The translations under genes were made by a program, and so were the position numbers. The notes below the pieces were generated by a model, which had not been told where the DNA came from, searched no databases, and worked only from the letters and a program-made list of their open reading frames with translations. Below, piece by piece: positions 34,316-43,104 of a stretch of DNA of 64,000 bases; positions within the stretch are counted from its first letter, which is position 1; the number at the start of each line of letters is the position of its first letter. The DNA is from Superficieibacter sp. HKU1 (GTDB lineage Bacteria; Pseudomonadota; Gammaproteobacteria; Enterobacterales; Enterobacteriaceae). Where the stretch lies: contig NZ_CP119754.1 in assembly GCF_029319185.1 (NCBI RefSeq), forward strand, positions 3,162,001-3,226,000, read 5' to 3'.

Positions 34316-35557
34316 TCAGGCTAAATCCAGTAATGTTCCCACCAGCAGCCAGCCGTTAAGCACCACCACCAGTACCACAATGGTCCAGCCGGTCCGCTTA
34401 ACCAGCGTGCTGTTGACCAGTTCCCCCATCAATTGACGGTTACTGGTGAACACCAGCAGCGGCACCAGCGCCAGCGCAATACCAAAGCTGAGCAGCACCT
34501 GACTCATCACCAGAATACGGGTTGGATCTAACCCCATCAGAATGACGATAAACGACGGCAGCATCGTCACCGTGCGGCGCACCCACAGCGGAATGTGGAA
34601 CCGAATAAAGCCCTGCATCACCACCTGCCCGGCCAGGGTTCCCACCACCGTTGACGACAGCCCGGCAGCCACCAGACTCAGCCCGAATACGGTTGCCGCC
34701 GCATGGCTGAGCAGCGGCTCCAGCGTCAGATAGGCCTCTTCCAGATCCGCAATTCCGGTGTGGCCGTTGAAGTGAAACGCTGCCGCCGCGGTTGCCATCA
34801 TCGCCAGGTTAACGAATCCGGCAATGGTCATCGCAAACGCCACGTCCCAGCGGGTCGCGGAGTAGCGCTCTTTACGCGTACCGGCGTGTTGGTTCTGGGT
34901 CAGAGAAGAGTGCAGATAAATAACGTGAGGCATGATAGTCGCCCCCAATACACCTGCCGCCAGGAATACCGCATCTGTTCCCGGCAGCGAAGGAATAATC
35001 ATGCCGCGCGTCAGGGCCGCCATTTCCGGGCGCGAAAATATCAGTTCAACAATATAGGCTGCCGCAACAAACAGCAGCAGTCCACCGATCACCACTTCCA
35101 GCGGTTTTTGCCCGCGGCGCTGGAGCATCAGGATCAAAAAAGTCGCGATCCCGGTCAGCACCGCACCCTGTAACAGCGAAACGCCTAACAGCATTTTGAA
35201 ACCAATCGCGGCGCCAATAAATTCCGCCAGATCGGTCGCCATGGCGATGATTTCCGCCTGCACCCAGTAAAACCAGACCAGCGGACGCGGATAGTGATCG
35301 CGGATTTGTTCCGCCAGGTTTTTGCCGGTAGCGATACCCAGTTTGGCAGAAAGCACCTGGATCAGCATCGCCATCAGGTTCGCCCACACCACCACCCACA
35401 GCAGCTGATAGCCGAAACTCGCCCCTGCCTGAATGTTGGTAGCAAAGTTGCCCGGATCGATATAGCCAATAGCGGCAATGAATGCTGGCCCCATTAGCGC
35501 CAGTCTTAGCCTGCGCGCGGCCCTACCAGTAGTACTCTCAACGCGACTGTTGCTCAT
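34316..35557 (-). CDS. mntH: Mn(2+)/divalent metal H+ symporter MntH
   Basis: MntH is the NRAMP-family proton-coupled manganese importer of the inner membrane. The 413 residues contain the metal-binding DPGNFATNIQAG in segment 1 and MPHVIYLHSS in segment 6, with about eleven membrane helices. MntR and Fur-like boxes precede it, so it should be shut off by manganese and possibly iron. Confidence 0.97.
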   Translation of the reverse strand: MSNSRVESTTGRAARRLRLALMGPAFIAAIGYIDPGNFATNIQAGASFGYQLLWVVVWANLMAMLIQVLSAKLGIATGKNLAEQIRDHYPRPLVWFYWVQAEIIAMATDLAEFIGAAIGFKMLLGVSLLQGAVLTGIATFLILMLQRRGQKPLEVVIGGLLLFVAAAYIVELIFSRPEMAALTRGMIIPSLPGTDAVFLAAGVLGATIMPHVIYLHSSLTQNQHAGTRKERYSATRWDVAFAMTIAGFVNLAMMATAAAAFHFNGHTGIADLEEAYLTLEPLLSHAAATVFGLSLVAAGLSSTVVGTLAGQVVMQGFIRFHIPLWVRRTVTMLPSFIVILMGLDPTRILVMSQVLLSFGIALALVPLLVFTSNRQLMGELVNSTLVKRTGWTIVVLVVVLNGWLLVGTLLDLA

Positions 35558-35568
35558 TCTTTGCCTCT

Positions 35569-35590
35569 AAATATAGCCTTTGCTATGTTT
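35569..35590 (-). promoter_or_regulatory. MntR operator of mntH
   Basis: The minus strand reads AAACATAGCAAAGG and onward, an inverted repeat (ACATAGC/GCTATAT arms) nearly identical to the MntR box known in the E. coli mntH promoter, starting 12 bases before the gene. Confidence 0.85.
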
Positions 35591-35602
35591 CATGCTATCA
35601 AA

Positions 35603-35625
35603 ATGAGAATGATTATCAAGATCAT
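35603..35625. promoter_or_regulatory. Fur-box-like site upstream of mntH
   Basis: ATGAGAATGATTATCAAGAT contains the Fur hexamer pattern GAGAATGATTATC, near the consensus GATAATGATAATCATTATC. mntH is repressed by Fur-Fe in E. coli. Confidence 0.65.
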
Positions 35626-35792
35626 TTATAAAGTTGAAATTGATTTCTCTGATAGGCGGAAACAATAGCCGGGCTGGATGTCTGGTGGAATGGTATTTGT
35701 TTTAGTTATCGGTGCTAATGTTAACAGAGTAGTACATCAGCGCAACATTTCACCCTTTCCGGTGACATAATTAAAATGTCTGGTAGATCACC

Positions 35793-35814
35793 TTTTTTGA
35801 GATTGCTCACAGGA
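35793..35814 (+). promoter_or_regulatory. CRP-like site upstream of nupC
   Basis: TTTGA-GATTGC-TCACA fits TGTGA-N6-TCACA at nine of ten positions, 93 bases before the nupC start. nupC is cAMP-CRP activated and CytR modulated in E. coli. The remaining 35626-35906 region shows nothing else recognised. Confidence 0.65.
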
Positions 35815-35906
35815 ACTTACTATATTGCGGGTTTGATCTCGTTTTCTTTGGTGTTGTTACATAGAATGTGCACGAAAACTAAACCTGCCTCATATTCGGA
35901 GCAAAT

Positions 35907-37109
35907 ATGTCCGCCGTTCTGCACTTTATCCTGGCGTTAGTCGTTGTTGCGCTGCTCGCTCTGCTGGTCAGCAGCGACCGTAAAAAAATTCGCATTCGCT
36001 ATGTCGTTCAACTTCTGGTGATTGAAGTTTTACTGGCCTGGTTCTTCCTTAACTCGGATATTGGCCTGGGTTTTGTGAAAGGCTTCTCCGAAATGTTCGA
36101 AAAGCTTCTTGGCTTTGCGAACGAAGGGACTAACTTTGTCTTCGGCAAAATGAATGATGAAGGTCTGGCATTCTTCTTCCTGAAAGTGCTGTGCCCTATC
36201 GTCTTTATCTCCGCGCTGATCGGTATTTTGCAGCATATCCGTGTGCTGCCGGTGGTGATTCGTGCGATTGGTTTCCTGCTTTCCAAAGTCAACGGCATGG
36301 GCAAGCTGGAATCCTTTAACGCCGTCAGCTCATTGATTCTGGGACAGTCCGAGAACTTTATCGCCTATAAAGATATCCTCGGCAAGATGTCGCGTAACCG
36401 CATGTACACCATGGCGGCAACGGCAATGTCTACGGTATCCATGTCTATCGTCGGTGCGTATATGACCATGCTTGAACCTAAGTATGTCGTCGCCGCGCTG
36501 GTGCTCAACATGTTCAGTACCTTTATTGTTCTGTCGCTGATCAACCCTTACCGTGTTGACGCGCATGAAGAAAATATCCAGATGTCCAACCTGCACGAAG
36601 GCCAGAGCTTCTTCGAAATGCTGGGTGAATACATTCTGGCAGGGTTTAAAGTGGCCATTATCGTTGCGGCGATGCTGATTGGCTTTATCGCCCTCATTGC
36701 TGCGCTGAATGCCCTGTTCGCCACCGTCACCGGCTGGTTCGGCCATAGCGTTTCCTTCCAGGAAATCCTCGGCTATATCTTCTACCCGGTTGCCTGGGTG
36801 ATGGGTGTTCCGGCACACGAAGCGTTGCAGGTCGGTAGCATCATGGCGACTAAACTGGTCTCGAACGAATTCGTGGCAATGCTGGATCTGCAGAAAGTGG
36901 CCGCTACGTTGTCGCCGCGTTCGCAGGGCATTATCTCCGTCTTCCTGGTATCCTTCGCTAACTTCTCGTCTATCGGTATTATCGCAGGTGCTATCAAAGG
37001 TCTGAACGAAGAACAGGGCAACGTGGTGTCCCGCTTCGGCCTGAAGCTGGTCTACGGTTCAACGCTGGTGAGCGTGCTGTCCGCATCTATCGCCGCGCTG
37101 GTACTGTAA
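35907..37109 (+). CDS. nupC: Nucleoside:H+ symporter NupC
   Basis: NupC imports pyrimidine nucleosides and adenosine across the inner membrane with protons (CNT family). The 400-residue protein has the expected length. Conserved segments are ILGQSENFIAYKDILGKMSRN, MGVPAHEALQVGSIMATKLVSNEFVA and SFANFSSIGIIAGAIKGL. It is monocistronic, ending at a strong terminator. Confidence 0.97.
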   Translation: MSAVLHFILALVVVALLALLVSSDRKKIRIRYVVQLLVIEVLLAWFFLNSDIGLGFVKGFSEMFEKLLGFANEGTNFVFGKMNDEGLAFFFLKVLCPIVFISALIGILQHIRVLPVVIRAIGFLLSKVNGMGKLESFNAVSSLILGQSENFIAYKDILGKMSRNRMYTMAATAMSTVSMSIVGAYMTMLEPKYVVAALVLNMFSTFIVLSLINPYRVDAHEENIQMSNLHEGQSFFEMLGEYILAGFKVAIIVAAMLIGFIALIAALNALFATVTGWFGHSVSFQEILGYIFYPVAWVMGVPAHEALQVGSIMATKLVSNEFVAMLDLQKVAATLSPRSQGIISVFLVSFANFSSIGIIAGAIKGLNEEQGNVVSRFGLKLVYGSTLVSVLSASIAALVL

Positions 37110-37122
37110 TCCCCTTCTGAAT

Positions 37123-37149
37123 AAGCCGGGACGCGTTCCCGGCTTTTTT
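37123..37149 (+). terminator. Terminator of nupC
   Basis: Stem AAGCCGGGA (37123-37131) and TCCCGGCTT (37137-37145), loop CGCGT, followed by a T run, begins 14 bases after the nupC stop. Confidence 0.92.
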
Positions 37150-37259
37150 ACGCCTGTCGTTTATCCCACGCTATACAAAGCGTATGCCTTGTCATTATGA
37201 CAATCAGCGCGATAAAGAAATGATGCCGAAAGGCGTTAACTGTTTTTTCTGACGGAATA

Positions 37260-37286
37260 AAAAAACCCCCGCCAAAGGCGAGGGTC
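37260..37286 (-). terminator. Terminator of the tRNA-Ala pair
   Basis: On the minus strand ACCCTCGCC-TTT-GGCGGGGGT (one internal mismatch or wobble) is followed by U6, eight bases after the second tRNA-Ala. Confidence 0.85.
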
Positions 37287-37293
37287 TGAATGG

Positions 37294-37369
<76 letters not shown>

Positions 37370-37408
37370 ACATCATCTTTACGCACCAAACCTGATGGGA
37401 GCAGGATT

Positions 37409-37484
<76 letters not shown>

Positions 37485-37704
37485 GTTGCGTAAAGCTTGT
37501 CGAGTAGACGGGCGGCATAATATGAATTCCCTTCCCCAGTGTCAACGGCAAAATGGATTTCAGCCTTTCGTTTGCTGAAAAAGCAGGCAACCCCAAATCA
37601 GGTTGCGAGCCGCCTCGCAGCATGCCGTTATTCTTATCACGCTTTCCTGTAAAATAATGCTATAACATGAACTACTAATTCCATACACATGGTCAGGGAA
37701 TAGT

Positions 37705-38070
37705 ATGATCAAGGAACGAATGACGCCGGATGAAATCGCGCGTCTCACCGGTTACAGCCGGCAGACTATTAATAAATGGGTACGCAAAGAGGGATGGGAA
37801 ACCTCACCAAAACCTGGTGTGCAGGGTGGTAAAGCACGGCTGGTTCACGTTAATGAACAGGTCCGCGAATTTATCCGCAGCGCCCGCCGGGTTTCAGACA
37901 ATACGGCAAGCTACCATACAGCGGTCAATGACACCTCGTTTGACATGCTGCTCCTCACGCTAGCCAATGAAATGACCGATACCGAACAAAAACAACTTAC
38001 CTCACTTTTACTACGTGAAGGCATCACCGGTTTGCTGGAACGTCTTGGAATTCGTAGCCAGCCATCATGA
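37705..38070 (+). CDS. yfeC: DUF1323 family DNA-binding protein YfeC
   Basis: This 121-residue protein has an N-terminal helix-turn-helix of the Mu-type/MerR-like fold (MTPDEIARLTGYSRQTINKW) and the basic GVQGGKARLVHV wing. Its C-terminal tail is EQKQLTSLLLREGITGLLERLG. The start at 37705 has AGGGA upstream; an internal ATG at 37720 is an alternative. YfeC has been reported as a DNA-binding protein in E. coli, with a role linked to extracellular DNA. It overlaps yfeD by 4 bases. Confidence 0.92.
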   Translation: MIKERMTPDEIARLTGYSRQTINKWVRKEGWETSPKPGVQGGKARLVHVNEQVREFIRSARRVSDNTASYHTAVNDTSFDMLLLTLANEMTDTEQKQLTSLLLREGITGLLERLGIRSQPS

Positions 38071-38459
38071 TCACATTACAAAGTAAGATGACAACCGATG
38101 AGTTAGCGGAATGCCTCGGCATGACGAAACAAACCATCAACCGCTGGGTCCGCGAGCAAAAGTGGCGTACCGAGAAAATTCCAGGCGTAAAAGGTGGGCG
38201 TGCAAGGCTAATTCATATTAACCAGCAGGTATGCGAATATTTGACCAATGTTCCGGCGCTGCGCCATCACACGATGCCGCTTCTGGCTCACGACGTTGGT
38301 CAGGACTATGGCGTGGTCGACGTAAACACGCCGCTTTATCAGATTTACCAGATCCTGCAGAAATTAACGCCGACGGAGCAGCAACAGCTCAATGTCTTCT
38401 TGGCGCGGGAAGGTATTCGCGTTTTTCTGACTCGTCTGGGGATTGGCGACGACAGGTAA
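38067..38459 (+). CDS. yfeD: DUF1323 family DNA-binding protein YfeD
   Basis: This 130-residue paralogue of YfeC shares the layout: MTTDELAECLGMTKQTINRW helix-turn-helix, GVKGGRARLIHI wing and C-terminal LAREGIRVFLTRLG. The start overlaps the yfeC stop (ATGA-type), so they are translated together. It converges with gltX. Tandem duplication is evident from the alignable ends. Confidence 0.92.
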   Translation: MITLQSKMTTDELAECLGMTKQTINRWVREQKWRTEKIPGVKGGRARLIHINQQVCEYLTNVPALRHHTMPLLAHDVGQDYGVVDVNTPLYQIYQILQKLTPTEQQQLNVFLAREGIRVFLTRLGIGDDR

Positions 38460-38464
38460 AAGAG

Positions 38465-38500
38465 ATGCCTGAGGCAGGGTATCCTCACCTCAGGCATGTT
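38465..38500. terminator. Bidirectional hairpin between yfeD and gltX
   Basis: A perfect 10-bp stem ATGCCTGAGG (38465-38474) and CCTCAGGCAT (38488-38497) with a 13-base loop lies between the convergent genes. The following T tract is short, so termination strength is uncertain. Confidence 0.65.
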
Positions 38501-38508
38501 TGACGTGG

Positions 38509-39924
38509 TTACTGCTGTTTTTCGCGCTCAGCAATAAAGGCGAGCGCTTTATTGATGCGCTCAATGCTACGAGTCTTACCAATAGCATGCACCGTCACGT
38601 CCAGCGCCGGAGACTGCCCTGCCCCGGTCACCGCTACGCGCAGTGGCATACCGACTTTACCCATCCCGACGTCCAGCTCGTCCGCCGTCGCCTGAATAGC
38701 GTGATGCACGTTTTCCGCTGTCCAGTCAGAGAGTGCGGACAGTTTGTCGCACACCACTTCCAGCGGCTGACGCGCGACCGGACGCAGGTGTTTTTTCGCA
38801 GCATCCGCATCAAACTCAGCAAAGTCTTCGTAGAAATAGCGGCAGCTCTGCGCCATCTCTTTCAGTGTCTTGCAGCGCTCGCCAAGCAGTTGCACCAGCT
38901 CACTCAGCTGCGGTCCGGTACGGGTATCAATATTTTCCTGCTCAATATGCCACTGTAAATGGGTAGCGACATATTCCGGTGCCAGCGTGTTGATATAGTG
39001 ATGGTTCAGCCACTGCAGTTTTTCGGTATTAAACGCACTCGCCGATTTGCTCACCGCGTTCAGGGAGAACAGGTTAATCATCTCTTCACGGGTGAAGATC
39101 TCCTGATCGCCGCTCGACCAGCCCAGGCGCACCAGATAGTTCAGCAGCGCTTCCGGCAGGTAGCCATCATCACGATACTGCATTACGCTGACGGCACCGT
39201 GACGCTTGGAGAGTTTTTTGCCATCGTCGCCATTAATCATGGAAACGTGAGCGTAGACCGGCACCGGCGCGTTCAGCGCTTTCAGGATGTTGATCTGGCG
39301 AGGCGTGTTGTTGATATGGTCTTCACCACGGATCACGTGGGTGATCTCCATATCCCAGTCATCAACTACCACACAGAAGTTGTAGGTCGGCGAACCATCG
39401 GTGCGGCGGATAATCAGATCGTCCAGTTCAAGGTTGCTGAACTCAATCGGACCACGGATCTGATCGTCAAAAATCACCGAGCCGTCCTGCGGGTTAGCAA
39501 AACGCACCACGCACGGTTCGTCATCCGCATGATGTTCATGACCGTGGCGGCAACGGCCATCGTAGCGCGGCTTCTCACCTTTCGCCATTTGCTCTTCACG
39601 CAGCGCGTCGAGACGCTCTTTAGAGCAGTAGCACTTATAGGCGGTGCCCGCTTCCAGCATCTCGTCAATCACCGCGTTATAACGGTCGAAGCGTTTGGTT
39701 TGATAATACGGGCCTTCATCCCACTCCAGGCTCAGCCAGTTCATACCGTCCATAATGGCTTCAATAGCTTCCGGGGTGGAGCGCTCAAGGTCGGTATCCT
39801 CAATACGCAGCACAAACTCACCGCCGTGATTACGGGCAAAAAGCCAGGAATAAAGAGCTGTACGTGCACCGCCGACGTGCAGATAGCCGGTCGGGCTGGG
39901 CGCGAAGCGAGTTTTGATTTTCAT
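38509..39924 (-). CDS. gltX: Glutamyl-tRNA synthetase
   Basis: GltX charges tRNA-Glu in the cytosol. Its 471 residues equal the family length. The class I motifs are PTGYLHVGGARTAL (HIGH-type) and KKLSKRHGAVS (KMSKS-type). A zinc-site-like CYCSKERLDALREEQ and CRHG are present. It diverges from the tRNA-Val cluster, a typical enterobacterial arrangement. Confidence 0.98.
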   Translation of the reverse strand: MKIKTRFAPSPTGYLHVGGARTALYSWLFARNHGGEFVLRIEDTDLERSTPEAIEAIMDGMNWLSLEWDEGPYYQTKRFDRYNAVIDEMLEAGTAYKCYCSKERLDALREEQMAKGEKPRYDGRCRHGHEHHADDEPCVVRFANPQDGSVIFDDQIRGPIEFSNLELDDLIIRRTDGSPTYNFCVVVDDWDMEITHVIRGEDHINNTPRQINILKALNAPVPVYAHVSMINGDDGKKLSKRHGAVSVMQYRDDGYLPEALLNYLVRLGWSSGDQEIFTREEMINLFSLNAVSKSASAFNTEKLQWLNHHYINTLAPEYVATHLQWHIEQENIDTRTGPQLSELVQLLGERCKTLKEMAQSCRYFYEDFAEFDADAAKKHLRPVARQPLEVVCDKLSALSDWTAENVHHAIQATADELDVGMGKVGMPLRVAVTGAGQSPALDVTVHAIGKTRSIERINKALAFIAEREKQQ

Positions 39925-40135
39925 GAAAAGGCCTTACGTTTATAAAGATGCCGACAACCGGCAAATCCTGAAAAATGCGAGGCGGATATTCTATCACTCC
40001 CGCCTGATTCCTCAATGTTGTTACCATGGGAACGTCATGCTTTCCTGTTTTTGTTTAGAAATCATGCCGAATTGCGCCTTCAATCATGGTTTTGTTTAAT
40101 TTTACGACGAACGAACAAAAACTTAAGAAAAGGCG

Positions 40136-40163
40136 TTGACTCATTTTCAACTCTCCCTATAAT
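40136..40163 (+). promoter_or_regulatory. Promoter of the valU-type tRNA operon
   Basis: TTGACT (40136-40141), a 16-base spacer and TATAAT (40158-40163) are followed by the G+C-rich discriminator GCGACTCC, typical of stringently controlled tRNA promoters. The first tRNA starts 17 bases later. Confidence 0.85.
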
Positions 40164-40180
40164 GCGACTCCACACAGCGG

Positions 40181-40256
40181 GGGTGATTAGCTCAGCTGGG
40201 AGAGCATCTCCCTTACAAGGAGAGGGTCGGCGGTTCGATCCCGTCATCACCCACCA
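40181..40256 (+). tRNA. valU: tRNA-Val (anticodon UAC), copy 1
   Basis: This is a 76-nt tRNA with encoded CCA. Acceptor GGGTGAT pairs with ATCACCC, anticodon TAC and GGTTCGATCCC T arm. Its anticodon stem closes with T27-A43 (GCATCTCC...GGAGAG), unlike copy 2. Confidence 0.97.
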
Positions 40257-40300
40257 CTACTTCGGTAGTCTCCGCCGTGTAAAGCAAGAAATTGAGAAGT

Positions 40301-40376
40301 GGGTGATTAGCTCAGCTGGGAGAGCACCTCCCTTACAAGGAGGGGGTCGGCGGTTCGATCCCGTCATCACCCACCA
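40301..40376 (+). tRNA. valX: tRNA-Val (anticodon UAC), copy 2
   Basis: Identical to copies 1 and 3 except that the 27-43 pair is C-G (GCACCTCC...GGAGGG), the form found in E. coli. It follows copy 1 after a 44-base spacer. Confidence 0.97.
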
Positions 40377-40422
40377 CTTTCTCGCCAGCTGGATTTCTTG
40401 CAGTAAATTGAAGTACCGAAGT

Positions 40423-40498
40423 GGGTGATTAGCTCAGCTGGGAGAGCATCTCCCTTACAAGGAGAGGGTCGGCGGTTCGATCCCGTCATCACCCACCA
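40423..40498 (+). tRNA. valY: tRNA-Val (anticodon UAC), copy 3
   Basis: Same sequence as copy 1, including the T27-A43 pair. It precedes tRNA-Lys by only four bases. Confidence 0.97.
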
Positions 40499-40502
40499 CT
40501 TC

Positions 40503-40578
40503 GGGTCGTTAGCTCAGTTGGTAGAGCAGTTGACTTTTAATCAATTGGTCGCAGGTTCGAATCCTGCACGACCCACCA
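40503..40578 (+). tRNA. lysV: tRNA-Lys (anticodon UUU)
   Basis: This is a 76-nt tRNA with encoded CCA. GGGTCGT and ACGACCC pair, anticodon TTT lies in TTGACTTTTAATCAA and GGTTCGAATCC forms the T arm. It is the last member of the val-val-val-lys transcription unit. Confidence 0.97.
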
Positions 40579-40586
40579 AATTCAAA

Positions 40587-40619
40587 CAAAAGCGCCTTCT
40601 GGCGCTTTTGTTGTTTTCA
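40587..40619 (+). terminator. Terminator of the tRNA-Val/Lys operon
   Basis: Perfect 10-bp stem CAAAAGCGCC/GGCGCTTTTG (40587-40610) with TTCT loop, followed by TTGTTTTC. Confidence 0.9.
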
Positions 40620-40739
40620 TGCGCTGCGCATGAAATTTATCGGCGCTTTACATACCAATTCCAATCTTTACCTTGCCCGGCAACCCTCTCCTGCCGGACA
40701 CTAATCACCTTTCCTCCACCAGCGAATGTCAATTAACAA

Positions 40740-40766
40740 TGGTGTTTCATCGTTTTCTGCCGATAA
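40740..40766 (+). promoter_or_regulatory. Sigma-28 (FliA)-type promoter of the FlxA-like gene
   Basis: GCCGATAA at 40759-40766 is a perfect FliA -10. Eleven bases upstream TGGTGTTT (40740-40747) matches the -35 TAAAGTTT at five of eight positions, including GTTT. The promoter lies 30 bases before the start codon. Confidence 0.7.
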
Positions 40767-40796
40767 CCCTTGTTTACAGACAAAAGGGTAAAAATC

Positions 40797-41099
40797 ATGA
40801 CCACCATTTCCTCCGCTTTACCCGCGCAAAGCAGCGGCAGCGCCTCTTCTGAGATCGCCGGAATTTACCGGCAGATAACCAAACTCACCCAGCAGCTTAA
40901 AGAGTTAGCGGATTCCAGCCTCGGCGCGGATGAGAAGCAAAAGCAGCAGGAGCTGATCCAGTCGCAAATTGAAATGCTTCAGGCGCAGCTGGCGATGCTG
41001 CAAAGCAAGCAGCTGGAAAAGTCGCAGCAGGAACAGGCAGAAAAAGTCGAAGGCATTAATCGCCCTTCCGCCGACAATCAGATCGATATCTATATTTGA
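40797..41099 (+). CDS. FlxA-like protein
   Basis: This 100-residue protein starts at ATG 40797 behind AAAGGG. Residues 17-85 are a predicted coiled coil rich in Gln, Leu and Lys (EIAGIYRQITKLTQQLKEL, then IQSQIEMLQAQLAMLQSKQ). This matches the FlxA family, whose E. coli member is flagellar-regulon (FliA) controlled but without known function. The upstream sigma-28 promoter agrees with this. Its end overlaps the convergent yfeR end by ten bases. Confidence 0.82.
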   Translation: MTTISSALPAQSSGSASSEIAGIYRQITKLTQQLKELADSSLGADEKQKQQELIQSQIEMLQAQLAMLQSKQLEKSQQEQAEKVEGINRPSADNQIDIYI

Positions 41100-42016
41100 T
41101 AGAGCGGATCCTGCGCCCGCCCTGCGGCCAGCTCGCCTGCCTGCGCACGAACGATTTCCCACAGTGCCTGCGCAGCGGTGGAGAGTGAGCGGTTTTTCCT
41201 GCGAGCCAGCATCAGTTGCCTCTCAACGCCTGGCGTCAGGCGCTTGACCATCAAATGACTGTCCTGCGGTAATGGCAGCGCCAGCGCGGGAAGCACGCTG
41301 ATGCCGATGCCCGCCTCCACCATCGGAAACAGCGTGGCTGGATGGCCAATCTCCTGCACGATCCGGGCGCTCACAGAAAAGTGAGCCAGCGCGGCATCAA
41401 TCAGCGGTCGGCTGCCGGAGGCGTAGTCCTGAAGAACCAGCCGCTCACACTGGAGATCGTGCCAATCGATGCTTTCGCGGCAGGCAAAGCGGTGATCCTG
41501 ACGGCACAGCAATAAAAAAGGTTCGGAAAGGATCGTTTCACACTGCAAATCGTTGACCGCGCCGGGGTCGATAACAATACCGAAATCCACTTCGCCCTGA
41601 CGAATGCTTTCCAGCACCCACTGCTGCGGACGATCGTGCAGCACAAAATCAATTTCCGGATAGCAACGGTTACTTTCAGCGATGCACCGGGGAATAAGAT
41701 GCGCGGAGATAGTCTGGCTGGCGGCGATCCTGACCTTGCCGGTTAGCTGCGTGCCTACCCGCCCCGCTTCCCGCAGCGTGCTGTGGAGTTCATCCAGTAC
41801 TCGCTCAAGCCGCGAGGCCAGCTGTTGCCCGGCTTCGGTTAGCGCGACTTCACGCGTGGTGCGGTCCAGCAGGCGCACGCCGGTTTGTTGTTCCAACTCC
41901 TTAACGCTGTGGCTGACAGCCGACTGACTTAATCCGACAATCTCCCCTGCCCGGCTAAAACTACGGGCCTGAGCGACGGTGACAAAAACGCGAAGCTGAC
42001 GAAGTGAGTAATTCAT
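41090..42016 (-). CDS. yfeR: LysR-type regulator YfeR
   Basis: This 308-residue LTTR has an N-terminal helix-turn-helix (LRQLRVFVTVAQARSFSRAGE, LSQSAVSHSVKELE) and an effector-binding domain. It diverges from yfeH, which it probably controls; in Salmonella YfeR has been linked to osmolarity response. The effector is unknown. Confidence 0.93.
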   Translation of the reverse strand: MNYSLRQLRVFVTVAQARSFSRAGEIVGLSQSAVSHSVKELEQQTGVRLLDRTTREVALTEAGQQLASRLERVLDELHSTLREAGRVGTQLTGKVRIAASQTISAHLIPRCIAESNRCYPEIDFVLHDRPQQWVLESIRQGEVDFGIVIDPGAVNDLQCETILSEPFLLLCRQDHRFACRESIDWHDLQCERLVLQDYASGSRPLIDAALAHFSVSARIVQEIGHPATLFPMVEAGIGISVLPALALPLPQDSHLMVKRLTPGVERQLMLARRKNRSLSTAAQALWEIVRAQAGELAAGRAQDPLYQI

Positions 42017-42023
42017 CTTTTTT

Positions 42024-42033
42024 ATTCATGAAT
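42024..42033. promoter_or_regulatory. Palindrome in the yfeR/yfeH promoter region
   Basis: ATTCATGAAT is a perfect 10-bp palindrome eight bases from the yfeR start in the 89-base divergent spacer. It could be part of a LysR-type binding site; this is inference. Confidence 0.4.
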
Positions 42034-42105
42034 AGATGCAATAAATCAATTTTATTTCTCAAACCGGAAGAAGCACAATAGGAATATCGATTTTCAGGAG
42101 CCTCT

Positions 42106-43104
42106 ATGAAACTTTTTCGTATCCTCGATCCCTTTACGCTTACCCTGGTCTGTGTGGTGCTGCTGGCGTCCTTCTTCCCTGCACGCGGTAATTTTGTACA
42201 GTACTTTGAGTGGCTGACCACAGCGGCCATCGCGCTGCTGTTTTTTATGCACGGTGCCAAGCTATCGCGTGAAGCAATCATCGCGGGCGGCAGCCACTGG
42301 CGGCTACATTTGTGGGTCATGTGCAGCACGTTCATCCTGTTCCCGGTTCTGGGGGTACTATTTGCCTGGTGGGCACCGGTAAATGTCGATCCGCAGATCT
42401 ACACAGGTTTCCTCTACCTGTGCATTCTGCCTGCAACGGTGCAGTCGGCGATTGCCTTTACGTCGCTGGCGGGCGGTAACGTTGCCGCGGCCGTTTGCTC
42501 TGCTTCGGCCTCAAGCCTGCTGGGGATCTTCCTTTCACCGCTGCTGGTGGGGCTGGTGATGAATATGCACGGCGCAGAAGGAAGCTTACAGCAGGTCGGC
42601 AAAATTATGCTGCAACTGCTGCTGCCGTTTATCCTCGGCCACCTTTCACGCCCGCTGATTGGTGACTGGGTGGCGCGGCATAAAAAATGGATTGGCAAAA
42701 CCGATCAGACCTCGATCCTGCTGGTCGTTTACTCGGCCTTCAGCGAGGCGGTGGTTAACGGCATCTGGCATAAAGTCGGGCCGGGCTCACTCCTCTTTAT
42801 CGTTATCGTGAGCCTGGTACTGCTGGCGATCGTCATTGCGGTGAACGTTTTTGTTGCCCGTAAAGGCGGCTTTAATAAAGCGGATGAAATCACGATTGTG
42901 TTCTGCGGATCGAAGAAAAGCCTGGCGAACGGTATTCCGATGGCCAATATCCTTTTTCCGGTGTCGGTGATTGGGATGATGGTTTTACCGCTGATGATTT
43001 TCCATCAAATTCAGCTGATGGTATGTGCGGTGCTGGCGCGTCGCTACAAGCGCCAGACCGAGAAATTGCAGGCGCAGGAAACCACCCACGCCGCAAAAGT
43101 TTAA
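42106..43104 (+). CDS. yfeH: YfeH, bile acid:sodium symporter-like membrane protein
   Basis: This 332-residue inner-membrane protein has about ten hydrophobic segments and belongs to the SBF-like (ASBT/P7) family: MHGAKLSREAIIAGG, LCILPATVQSAIAFTSLAGGN and FCGSKKSLANGIPMANILF. Start ATG 42106 follows CAGGAGCC. The substrate is unknown. The yfeH and ypeB stops share the palindrome TTAA. Confidence 0.92.
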   Translation: MKLFRILDPFTLTLVCVVLLASFFPARGNFVQYFEWLTTAAIALLFFMHGAKLSREAIIAGGSHWRLHLWVMCSTFILFPVLGVLFAWWAPVNVDPQIYTGFLYLCILPATVQSAIAFTSLAGGNVAAAVCSASASSLLGIFLSPLLVGLVMNMHGAEGSLQQVGKIMLQLLLPFILGHLSRPLIGDWVARHKKWIGKTDQTSILLVVYSAFSEAVVNGIWHKVGPGSLLFIVIVSLVLLAIVIAVNVFVARKGGFNKADEITIVFCGSKKSLANGIPMANILFPVSVIGMMVLPLMIFHQIQLMVCAVLARRYKRQTEKLQAQETTHAAKV

